11,659 nucleotides of DNA, from assembly GCA_003161515.1 (NCBI GenBank), contig PMOH01000406.1, positions 1 to 11,659 on the forward strand, written 5' to 3'. How positions within the stretch are numbered: the stretch's first letter is position 1; every line of letters begins with the position of its first letter. The notes beneath the pieces are model-generated. The model was not told the DNA's origin. It did not search any database and saw nothing but the letters and a program-made list of their open reading frames with translations. Below are positions 5,681 to 11,659 of the stretch, piece after piece. The position numbers and the translations under genes are program-made. The stretch is from Deltaproteobacteria bacterium. GTDB lineage: Bacteria; Desulfobacterota; Binatia; Binatales; Binataceae.

Positions 5681-6508
5681 ATGAAGTTTGGAATCGCAAT
5701 CCGCAACATGGGTCCGCAATCCAACCGCACGACGATTCGCGCTTGCGTACGAATCGCGGAGCAAGCCGGCTTCGACGGACTCTTTCTTTCCGACCATTTA
5801 TGCATCCCACCCGACCAGACCGAAGGCAGCGGCGGCCGCTATCTCGACGTGCTCGCGACGCTGGCCTTCATCGCCGGCGCGACCGAGAAAATCCGTCTCG
5901 GCGTTTCAGTCCTGGTCGTTCCTTATCGCCCCGCGGTGTTGACGGCGAAGCAGGTCGCGACGATCCAGGAGTTGTCGGGCGAGCGAATGATTCTCGGAAT
6001 CGGTGTCGGATGGATGAAGCCCGAGTTCGAGGCTCTCGGCGCGGAGTATCGCCGTCGTGGCGCGATTACCAATGAAACGCTCAACGTGATCCATCATCTG
6101 TTCAGCGCTGATGTGCCGGGCGCGTATCACGGAAAGCTCGTGCAGTTTCCGTCGTTCGTTTTCCTGCCGAGACCGCGCCGGCCGATCATCTGGATTGGAG
6201 GCAACGGACCGGCTGCGATGACTCGCGCGGTCAAATTCGGCGATGGATGGCATCCGATGCTGCCCGCGGCAGAACTTAAAGCAAAAGTTGAAGAATTACA
6301 TGCGAGTGCGCTCGCAGCCGGACGCGCGGTTCCTGAGATCATCGTGCGGCGAGGGCTCAAGCTCGACGACACTGCGGCGGCGCGTGCAAAAGTCGCGGCT
6401 GAGAAGGAAGCCGGCGCGACATATTTCATTCTGGACTTGGGGCGTTACCCGGATGAGCATGCATTCGGGAAATCGGTCGAAACCTTCATGGCGAAAGTCG
6501 CCAGCTAG
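5681..6508 (+). CDS. LLM class F420-dependent oxidoreductase (TIGR03619/Rv2161c-like)
   Basis: This 275-aa TIM-barrel oxidoreductase contains GFDGLFLSDHL (30-40, D38-H39), the strand IRLGVSVLVVPYRP (71-84), ILGIGVGWMKPEF (104-116) and RPIIWIGGNG (167-176) followed by FGDGWHP (186-192). This compact form with GVGW and the WIGG/FGDGWHP end is the TIGR03619-type group, usually annotated as F420-dependent, so hydride transfer to or from F420 is expected. It differs from the longer EHHF-type LLM protein encoded at 245-1360, so the two are unlikely to be recent duplicates. ATG 5681 has GGAGGAA (5669-5675) at good spacing; extending to ATG 5624 would run through the divergent regulatory region. It is divergent from the tetR gene and its TAG stop overlaps that of the convergent CoA-transferase gene. 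No F420 biosynthesis gene is visible. Confidence 0.9.
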   Translation: MKFGIAIRNMGPQSNRTTIRACVRIAEQAGFDGLFLSDHLCIPPDQTEGSGGRYLDVLATLAFIAGATEKIRLGVSVLVVPYRPAVLTAKQVATIQELSGERMILGIGVGWMKPEFEALGAEYRRRGAITNETLNVIHHLFSADVPGAYHGKLVQFPSFVFLPRPRRPIIWIGGNGPAAMTRAVKFGDGWHPMLPAAELKAKVEELHASALAAGRAVPEIIVRRGLKLDDTAAARAKVAAEKEAGATYFILDLGRYPDEHAFGKSVETFMAKVAS

Positions 6509-7746
6509 ATCACTTTGTCGCGGCGGAGTGATTCGAGATCGTCCGCGCTGACGCCGAGCATCTCGCGATAGATGCGATCGTTGTCGTGGCCGAGCGGCAC
6601 GGAGCCGCGCACGATTCGTCCCGGCGTCAGCGAAAATTTTGGCGCGACGCCGATGCCCTTGACCTTGCCCACCTGCTCGTCTTCCCATTCGACGTGCATT
6701 CCGCGCGCACTGTATTGCGGGTCTTCGGCGATGTCCTTGCTGGTCATGATTGGCGAGCACGGGACGTTGGCGGCGGCCATTGCCGTTACAACGTCCTTCA
6801 CGGTGCGCTCGGAAATCCATCCGCGCAGGATCGCGTCGAATTCGATTCCTTCGATCGATTCGAGTTGCGTACGCGCCGTTTCCCATTTCGGGTCGGCGGG
6901 TTCGAGTCCGATCACGCGCAGCATCCGTGAATACACGTCGCCGATCGCGCCCATCACGACCCATCCGTCGGAAGCCTGAAAACTGTCGAGCGGCTGGAAG
7001 CCTTGCGCGCGATTTCCGGAGCGCTCGCGCACGATGCCGTTCTGGAAATACTCAACCATCGTGCCGCCCAGCGTTTTGTGAATCGCTTCGTACTGCGCTA
7101 CGTCGATCGACTGACCCTTACCAGTCGTGCGTGCATAAGTCAGGCCGGCGAGCGACGACCACAGCGTGAACAGCGCAGTAATGTAGTCGCCGGTCCACGG
7201 CGCGGCGCGCGTCGGCGGGATCGGATCGGGAAAGCCAGTCTGGCTCATCATGCCGCCGACTGCCTGCCCAACGACGTCGTACGACGCGCGATGGACGTAG
7301 TCGGGATCGCCGCTTTGCCCGAAGCCGGAGACGTGAGTGATCACCAACTTCGGATTGAGCTTCCACATCGACGCGTCGTCGAGGCCCCACTTCTGGTAGG
7401 TGCCGGGCTTCGAGCTTTCCATCCAGATATCGGCGCGCGCGATGAGCTTCAAAAAAATCTCGCGGCCGCGCGGCTTCGACAGATCCAGCGAGATGCAGAA
7501 AACATTGCGGCGTTCCTGGATCCAGGTCGTCGCGACGTTCGACTTGCCGTCCCTGGTCGTGAGCCTGATGCCGATATTGCGCCATCCGACGTCGCCGATT
7601 CCGGGGCGCTCGATTTGGATAACTTCCGTGCCCATTTCGGCCGCCAGTTCCGCGGCGAACGGCTGCGCAATCAAGGTCCCGGTCGATACGATTTTCACGC
7701 CCTGAAGTGGGCCGAACTTTTCAGTGACGAGATTTTCGATGCTCAT
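6505..7746 (-). CDS. CaiB/BaiF family CoA-transferase (class III)
   Basis: The 413-aa protein starts in family style with FGPLQGVKIVSTGT (11-24). It then shows AAELAAEMGTEVIQIERPG (31-49), VFCISLDLSKPRG (82-94), VSGFGQSGDPDY (139-150) and the catalytic-site segment APWTGDYITALF, where D187 matches the Asp that forms the acyl anhydride in class III CoA-transferases. These cytosolic enzymes move CoA between carboxylic acids, as CaiB does for carnitine/crotonobetaine. The start at ATG 7746 was chosen because the reading frame extends upstream only to TTG 7785 and the extra 13 residues look non-coding. No clear Shine-Dalgarno precedes 7746, so a leaderless or weakly initiated message, or an error in start choice, is possible. 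The gene is convergent with the LLM gene (4-bp stop overlap) and divergent from the FHA gene. It could load CoA on the substrate of the neighbouring di-iron/crotonase genes. Confidence 0.9.
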   Translation of the reverse strand: MSIENLVTEKFGPLQGVKIVSTGTLIAQPFAAELAAEMGTEVIQIERPGIGDVGWRNIGIRLTTRDGKSNVATTWIQERRNVFCISLDLSKPRGREIFLKLIARADIWMESSKPGTYQKWGLDDASMWKLNPKLVITHVSGFGQSGDPDYVHRASYDVVGQAVGGMMSQTGFPDPIPPTRAAPWTGDYITALFTLWSSLAGLTYARTTGKGQSIDVAQYEAIHKTLGGTMVEYFQNGIVRERSGNRAQGFQPLDSFQASDGWVVMGAIGDVYSRMLRVIGLEPADPKWETARTQLESIEGIEFDAILRGWISERTVKDVVTAMAAANVPCSPIMTSKDIAEDPQYSARGMHVEWEDEQVGKVKGIGVAPKFSLTPGRIVRGSVPLGHDNDRIYREMLGVSADDLESLRRDKVI

Positions 7747-7853
7747 GGTTTGGCGATGATGCCGGTTTTTGTAAGGAGGGGGCAATACAGAGGGAGCAGC
7801 GTACTGATTGCATGCCGTTTGAGGACGGCGTTTTCCGGCGCGCGGCTGCGGGC

Positions 7854-7862
7854 TATTATATT
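7854..7862. promoter_or_regulatory. AT-rich -10 candidate usable on both strands
   Basis: The 146-bp divergent gap between the CoA-transferase (ATG 7746, -) and FHA (GTG 7893, +) genes is GC-rich apart from CTATTATATTTC. On the + strand TATTAT (7854-7859) matches TATAAT at 5 of 6 and would give a leader of about 27 nt to GTG 7893. On the - strand the same bases read TATAAT exactly (7855-7860), with a leader of about 100 nt to ATG 7746. No convincing -35 is seen on either strand. Confidence 0.45.
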
Positions 7863-7892
7863 TCTAACCTGGATGCTGCTGCCGAGGGCGTC

Positions 7893-9224
7893 GTGAACTC
7901 ACCTCTAACACTGCTGAAAAGCGATTCTCTGAACCGGCGCGAACTGACGTACAAGGCGCTTGCGGGCCTTTGTGGCGGCGCGATCGGATGGCTGCCCGTC
8001 GAGCTCGCTTCGCACAACTCGCATCTTGGGCAAGCGCAGACGACTGGCGATTTGATCGCGTACTACTTATCCGCGGCAATTGCGGCAGGTGCGATCGGCG
8101 GGTTCATTACGGCGGTTGATACTTCCGACGTACGCATGACGCCGGAGTCCCAGCGCCGATTCATCCGCGGCTTCGTGATCTGCGCGCTGCTCTCGTTGCT
8201 CTCCACGTTTCTCGGGAACTATGTCTTCAACCTGGTCCTGCAGGCGGGCGGCGTCGGCTTCAGTCCGAACGGCGAGCTCGTCTCCGGCTCGATCGTAGTT
8301 CTCATAATCGCAAGACTGCTCGGATGGGCAATCGACGGAGCGCTGGTGGGCGCCGGCGTGGGATTGGCTACGCTCACGATGGACAACGTTCCCAAGGGAG
8401 CGGTGGGCGGACTCGTGGGCGGAGCAGTCGGCGGAATCGCGTTTGATTTAATCGGCGCGCTCGTCGGCGGCGGGCTCGCGTCGCGATTTTTTGGCGAAGC
8501 GGTTACCGGGCTGGCGATCGGATTATTCATCGGGTTGGTGCAGGAGCTGACGAAGGCCGCGTGGGTCACGGTCGAGCAAGGACGCCTGCGCGGACGCCAG
8601 TATCGAATCGAAGGCGTGCGCGCGACGATTGGGCGCGCCGAGGAAAATCCAGTCGGTCTGTTTGGCGATCAGACCGTGCAACAGCGGCATGCGGTGATCG
8701 AACGGCGCGGCGCCGACTACGTGATCAAAAATCTGGCGGTGCAGGAAGGCACCTTCGTCAACGGCAAGCGAGTCGAAACCGTCGATCTGCACGACGGCGA
8801 TCGAATCAACATCGGCGGCTACGAAATGATGTTCCACTTGCGCGGGACATCGGCGCCCGCGCGCTATCAGGCATCGCTCGCCACCGACGCGGTAAATCCG
8901 GCGCATATCGCGACGCGGCTGGCGGGAGCAAATGCCAAGGTCGATGGGCCGAGCCTGATCGACGCGTCCGGACAGGCGTATCCGGTGCGCGCCGGAGCGG
9001 TTACCCACGTGGGGCGCGCGCTCGACAATGAAATCGTAGTCAGCGATTCCTCGATCTCGCGGCATCATGCGAGTATCGAAAATTCCAACGGCTCATTCGT
9101 GGTGCGCGATCTTAACAGCCAGAACGGGACGTTCGTCGGCAATCGGCGCGTGACCGAACCCACGCGCGTGAACGATGGCGAGGCCGTACGCTTCGGCGAC
9201 GCGCAGTTTACCTTCCGTGGCTGA
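7893..9224 (+). CDS. Polytopic membrane protein with two C-terminal FHA domains
   Basis: This 443-aa protein begins with a membrane region (about residues 18-225). It has helices near LTYKALAGLCGGAIGWLP, LIAYYLSAAIAAGAIGGFI, FVICALLSLLSTFLG, SIVVLIIARLLGWAID and two Gly-rich stretches. Two cytosolic forkhead-associated domains follow. FHA2 (about 364-442) is canonical: GR at 374-375, SRHH (389-392) and QNGTFVG (410-416), which in the family read phosphothreonine. FHA1 (about 237-317) keeps GR (247-248), a His (266) and FVNGK, but has Gln and Glu where the phosphate-contacting Ser and Asn are expected, so it is probably not a phosphothreonine reader. The start is set at GTG 7893, with GAGGG (7884-7888) before it and a -10-like TATTAT upstream. 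Starting at ATG 7812 would translate through that promoter. A kinase gene downstream suggests FHA2 docks its phosphorylated sites, by inference. Confidence 0.85.
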   Translation: MNSPLTLLKSDSLNRRELTYKALAGLCGGAIGWLPVELASHNSHLGQAQTTGDLIAYYLSAAIAAGAIGGFITAVDTSDVRMTPESQRRFIRGFVICALLSLLSTFLGNYVFNLVLQAGGVGFSPNGELVSGSIVVLIIARLLGWAIDGALVGAGVGLATLTMDNVPKGAVGGLVGGAVGGIAFDLIGALVGGGLASRFFGEAVTGLAIGLFIGLVQELTKAAWVTVEQGRLRGRQYRIEGVRATIGRAEENPVGLFGDQTVQQRHAVIERRGADYVIKNLAVQEGTFVNGKRVETVDLHDGDRINIGGYEMMFHLRGTSAPARYQASLATDAVNPAHIATRLAGANAKVDGPSLIDASGQAYPVRAGAVTHVGRALDNEIVVSDSSISRHHASIENSNGSFVVRDLNSQNGTFVGNRRVTEPTRVNDGEAVRFGDAQFTFRG

Positions 9225-9558
9225 CGCTGATTTCGAAAAGCCGAGCTTCTGTTCGCGATGCGGTGCGCCGATCGTGGTCGCCGAAGCCAGCTTTTGCAAA
9301 TCGTGCGGCGCGCCGGTGACACGGTTCCCATTGCTGTCCAGAAATTCGGGATTCAACCCGGTGCTGGCCCTCGTGCTCAGCATCGTCCCGGGCGTCGGCC
9401 ACATCTACCGCGGACGGCCCTTCAAAGGGATCATGTGGTTTTTTTTCGTGTCGATAGCGTACGGAATGGGGCCGCCATTCGGCATCCTGATTCATCTTAT
9501 ATGCGCCGCCAATGCGGCCTTCTCGGGCACGCTTCGCGAAGACATGCTGGCGCGATGA
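9217..9558 (+). CDS. Small zinc-ribbon membrane protein (TM2-like tail)
   Basis: The 113-aa product opens with a zinc ribbon of two CxxC knuckles, C12-SR-C15 and C27-KS-C30 (CSRCGAPI, FCKSCGAP). A predicted membrane region follows: ALVLSIVPGVGHIYRGRPF and IMWFFFVSIAYG to ILIHLICAANAAF. The PGxGHIYxGxxxKG turn between hydrophobic segments resembles small TM2-like proteins of unknown role. I chose GTG 9217, which overlaps the last 8 bp of the FHA gene and implies translational coupling. An ATG at 9175 in the same frame would add 14 residues, and neither start has a clear Shine-Dalgarno. The same type of two-knuckle ribbon occurs in the kinase just downstream, so the three genes look like one signalling unit. 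The zinc ribbon may mediate protein contacts; this is inference. Confidence 0.75.
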   Translation: MADADFEKPSFCSRCGAPIVVAEASFCKSCGAPVTRFPLLSRNSGFNPVLALVLSIVPGVGHIYRGRPFKGIMWFFFVSIAYGMGPPFGILIHLICAANAAFSGTLREDMLAR

Positions 9559-9577
9559 TCCCTAAGACGCGTCGGGC

Positions 9578-9586
9578 TGCTATAAA
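9578..9586 (+). promoter_or_regulatory. Extended -10 promoter candidate for the kinase gene
   Basis: TGCTATAAA (9578-9586) fits the extended -10 form TGnTATAAT with one mismatch and lies in the 59-bp gap before the kinase. Transcription would start near 9592, giving a leader of about 25 nt. The -35 position is not convincing, which an extended -10 can tolerate. The kinase may thus have its own promoter besides read-through from the FHA gene. Confidence 0.45.
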
Positions 9587-9617
9587 AGTGTGTAGTGGTT
9601 AGATTCTGATCGTAGGG

Positions 9618-11147
9618 ATGATTGCGCCCAACACAATCGTCGGCGGACGTTACCGCGTGACCAGGCCGCTCGGTGGCGGCGGGATGAAACTCGTCTATCT
9701 CGCCGAGGACCTGCGGCTGGCGTCGCGCCAGTGCGCGCTGGCCGAGATGGTCGATACTTTCACCAGCCCCGAAACTCAGAAGCAGGCGGTCGCGGCGTTT
9801 CAGCGCGAGGCCGACATGCTCGCGCAACTGAGCAACGAGCATATCCCGCGCGTGTTCGATCGCTTCAGCGATCAGAACCATCACTATCTCGTGATGGAGT
9901 ACATCGACGGGATAACGCTCGAGCAAAAGCTTCAGAGCGCCGGGGGCAAGCTGCCCGAGAGCGAAGTGATCGAGGTGGCGCTGCAAGTGCTCGACACGCT
10001 CGAGTATTTGCATAACCTGGAACCGCCGGTGATCTATCGCGATCTGAAGCCGTCGAACGTGATGCTGACGCCGTCGGAGCAGGTCAAGCTGATCGACTTC
10101 GGAATCGCGCGACTGTTCCAGCCCTTGAGCAACGCCACGATGATCGGCACGCAAGGCTACGCGCCGCCCGAGCAATATCGCGGCAAGGTCGAGTTCAAAT
10201 CTGACCTGTACGCGCTGGGCGCCACGATGCATCATGCGCTGTCGGGTCGCGATCCCGCGCTCGAGCCGCCATTCAGTTTTCCGCCGTTGCGTTCGCTATG
10301 TCCTGACGTTACGCCCGCGCTTTGCGAGCTGGTCGATCAGGCGCTCAAGTACGACGTGGCTTTGCGGATGGCCGATGCGCCGGAATTTCGGCAGCGGCTG
10401 TTGGCGATCAAGTCGGGAACGCCTATCACGATGCCGCCGCGCACTTTGTCGCCGGCGCGGCCGCAAATGAGGCTGCCGCTAAGCGGGGTCAAATCAAAAG
10501 AGCAGCATGCGTCGGCGCCGACGATGCTCAGCAACGCGATCGACACTCAGTGCCCGCGATGCGGCCGCAGCATCCCGATGGATTCGAACTTTTGTTCTTT
10601 CTGCGCTGCGGACGTGACCGGACGGCTGCAAACGCCGGCGGATCGCGGCGCGCATGACGCTCAGACGATCGTGCTCGACGACGTTGCATCGCCGCGCGAA
10701 TTTCCGGGCCCGATTTTTCAAGAGCGTCGTCGCCGGCGGCATCCCGGGCGAGCGATGGCGCTGGTGATCGGCGGATTTTTTCTGATCGGATACCTGATTT
10801 TTCATTCGTCGCAACCTCAGCCGTCCGATGGTGACACGGGACCCGACTACGGTTCGGTTCCCGCGATGCCGAATCCCGATGTGCCGAACCCTGATGCGCC
10901 CGTGCCAGCGGGTCCGCCCGAACCTGCGCATACGGAGCCGCGCGAAGTCGCGCTGCGGCAGGCGCTAAATGCGCAGGGCTACAACTCGGTGCATTTCAAA
11001 ATGGAAGGTGACACGATCATCTTGTGGGGGATGGTGCCAACGGAGGCCGACCGTCTGATGGTACAGACGCAGATTTTCCTGGTCGCGCGAATTTTCTCGA
11101 TCGAAGACCATCTCCAGGTGCGCGATAACTTCTTCGCCGAGCCGTAG
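9618..11147 (+). CDS. WNK-like Ser/Thr protein kinase with zinc ribbon, membrane helix and BON-like domain
   Basis: This 509-aa protein has a kinase domain at about 11-265. Visible motifs are the glycine loop GGGGMKLVY (19-27), alpha-C E64 (FQREAD), YRDLKPSN (140-147; catalytic D142, N147), DFG (160-162) and GTQGYAPPE (178-185). The beta-3 position normally Lys is Ala (CALAEM, A42), while K24 replaces the third loop glycine. WNK kinases have the same relocation, so activity is expected though unproven. A linker carries a CxxC-x10-CxxC zinc ribbon (312-329), then a basic stretch (RRRRR, 370-374), one membrane helix (about 379-395), a Pro/Asp-rich spacer (398-440) and a BON-like domain (about 441-501; GDTIILWGMVPTE). 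The kinase would be cytosolic and the BON part outside the membrane. ATG 9618 is kept because the kinase fold starts at once, although TAGGG abuts it with no spacer. No phosphatase gene is visible. Confidence 0.9.
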   Translation: MIAPNTIVGGRYRVTRPLGGGGMKLVYLAEDLRLASRQCALAEMVDTFTSPETQKQAVAAFQREADMLAQLSNEHIPRVFDRFSDQNHHYLVMEYIDGITLEQKLQSAGGKLPESEVIEVALQVLDTLEYLHNLEPPVIYRDLKPSNVMLTPSEQVKLIDFGIARLFQPLSNATMIGTQGYAPPEQYRGKVEFKSDLYALGATMHHALSGRDPALEPPFSFPPLRSLCPDVTPALCELVDQALKYDVALRMADAPEFRQRLLAIKSGTPITMPPRTLSPARPQMRLPLSGVKSKEQHASAPTMLSNAIDTQCPRCGRSIPMDSNFCSFCAADVTGRLQTPADRGAHDAQTIVLDDVASPREFPGPIFQERRRRRHPGRAMALVIGGFFLIGYLIFHSSQPQPSDGDTGPDYGSVPAMPNPDVPNPDAPVPAGPPEPAHTEPREVALRQALNAQGYNSVHFKMEGDTIILWGMVPTEADRLMVQTQIFLVARIFSIEDHLQVRDNFFAEP

Positions 11148-11156
11148 CATCGCTTG

Positions 11157-11659
11157 ATGATCGCCGACCTGCACGTCCACACCAAGCTTTCGTCGGACTC
11201 GAATGTCGCGGCGGAGCAATATCTCGAGTTCGCGAAGAATTCGGGACGCGGTCTCGGCGCGATTTGCTTCACCGAGCATCGGCTGTTCCCGAGCGATGCC
11301 GACGTCGGCGCGCGGTACGCGGAGCTCGCGGCGCGATTTCAAATCGCCATCTTCAAGGGGATTGAGGCCGACACCGACCTCGGTCATCTGCTGCTGTTCG
11401 GGGTGAACGGCGAAGTGATGCGACGATTCGATCTCACGGCGCGAATGCTCAAAAGCGACAGCCTGATCGAGGTGCTGTATCACGAGGGCGGCGTGGCAAT
11501 ACCGGCGCATCCGTTTCGCGACTCAGGATACGGGTCGCGGCTCGACGCGCTGCTAAGCCGCCATGGTGCGGCGCTCGGCGCGGTCGAAGTGTTGAACGGC
11601 CAAAACTCGATCGAGGAGAATCGTCGCGCAGGGGATGCCGCGCTCAAGCTCGGACTGAC
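11157..11659 (+). CDS. PHP domain metal-dependent phosphoesterase (5' part, cut by window end)
   Basis: The frame from ATG 11157 is open to the window edge (167 codons). The product shows the polymerase-and-histidinol-phosphatase (PHP) signature. These are DLHVHT (4-9; H6, H8), SSDS (12-15), a TEH motif (39-41), GIEADT (68-73; E70), H77 and AHPFR (117-121; H118), which together normally coordinate a trinuclear metal site. PHP enzymes of this size hydrolyse phosphate monoesters or short nucleotides, but the substrate cannot be told. The gene follows the kinase stop by 9 nt on the same strand, suggesting co-transcription; no clear Shine-Dalgarno is present, so coupling to kinase translation is plausible. 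A functional link with the kinase is only suggested by position. Confidence 0.88.
   Translation, partial: MIADLHVHTKLSSDSNVAAEQYLEFAKNSGRGLGAICFTEHRLFPSDADVGARYAELAARFQIAIFKGIEADTDLGHLLLFGVNGEVMRRFDLTARMLKSDSLIEVLYHEGGVAIPAHPFRDSGYGSRLDALLSRHGAALGAVEVLNGQNSIEENRRAGDAALKLGL

Noticed and set aside
7812..7892. Extended N-terminus of the FHA protein from ATG 7812
   Set aside because: The stretch contains the best -10 box of the region, and the extra residues are not protein-like; the AGGAGG at 7774-7779 is too far away to serve ATG 7812.
7003..7896. A 297-codon + strand frame opposite the CoA-transferase gene
   Set aside because: It mirrors the CaiB/BaiF coding sequence, has no domain features and no ribosome binding site, and runs into the FHA promoter region.
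9566..9573. GACGCGTC palindrome after the zinc-ribbon gene as a terminator
   Set aside because: An 8-bp palindrome with no loop and no T-run cannot form a terminator hairpin.
9687..9743. The kinase as an inactive pseudokinase because the beta-3 Lys is missing
   Set aside because: The alpha-C Glu, catalytic Asp, metal-binding Asn and DFG Asp are all present and a Lys occupies the WNK position, so a relocated lysine explains the data better than loss of activity.
9492..10235. A 247-codon minus-strand frame opposite the kinase
   Set aside because: It is antisense to the kinase catalytic core; composition and lack of motifs indicate a shadow frame.

Overview
The window is GC-rich bacterial DNA, gene-dense, with ATG/GTG starts and purine-rich ribosome binding sites. 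Flavin-dependent luciferase-like (LLM) oxidoreductases, CoA-thioester enzymes, a KstR2-like TetR regulator and an FHA/Ser-Thr kinase module together suggest an environmental, probably uncultured lineage near the former Deltaproteobacteria or the Binatota. That taxonomic guess comes from gene content and memory only and is weak. There are no rRNA, tRNA, CRISPR or transposase genes.

Region A (1-2842, + strand): the tail of an unidentified gene, perhaps a CaiB/BaiF CoA-transferase, is followed by a REP-like palindromic element (119-164). Next comes an LLM-class oxidoreductase (245-1360). Two back-to-back hairpins (1384-1426) then lead to a mercuric reductase/lipoamide dehydrogenase-like flavoprotein (1439-2842).

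Region B (2839-5582, - strand): a compact four-gene unit with gaps of only 24, 20 and 12 nt. It encodes a KstR2-like TetR regulator, a ferritin-like di-iron protein with two ExxH motifs, a PaaG-like crotonase and a conserved-looking 85-aa protein. A divergent LLM oxidoreductase (5681-6508, +) shares its 98-bp upstream region with the regulator. A CaiB/BaiF CoA-transferase (6505-7746, -) meets that LLM gene tail to tail. The simplest reading is a small regulon for activating, oxygenating and isomerising or hydrating an unknown acyl- or aryl-CoA.

Region C (7893-11659, + strand): a signalling module. It holds a membrane protein with a degenerate and a canonical FHA domain, a small zinc-ribbon membrane protein, and a Ser/Thr kinase followed by a zinc ribbon, one membrane helix and a BON-like domain. 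A PHP-type phosphoesterase is cut by the window end. The kinase is the standout. Its canonical beta-3 lysine is alanine (A42), and a lysine (K24) sits at the third-glycine position of the glycine loop, the arrangement that defines eukaryotic WNK kinases.

Both convergent junctions (2839-2842 and 6505-6508) overlap by exactly 4 bp through shared stop codons, leaving no room for terminators between the genes.
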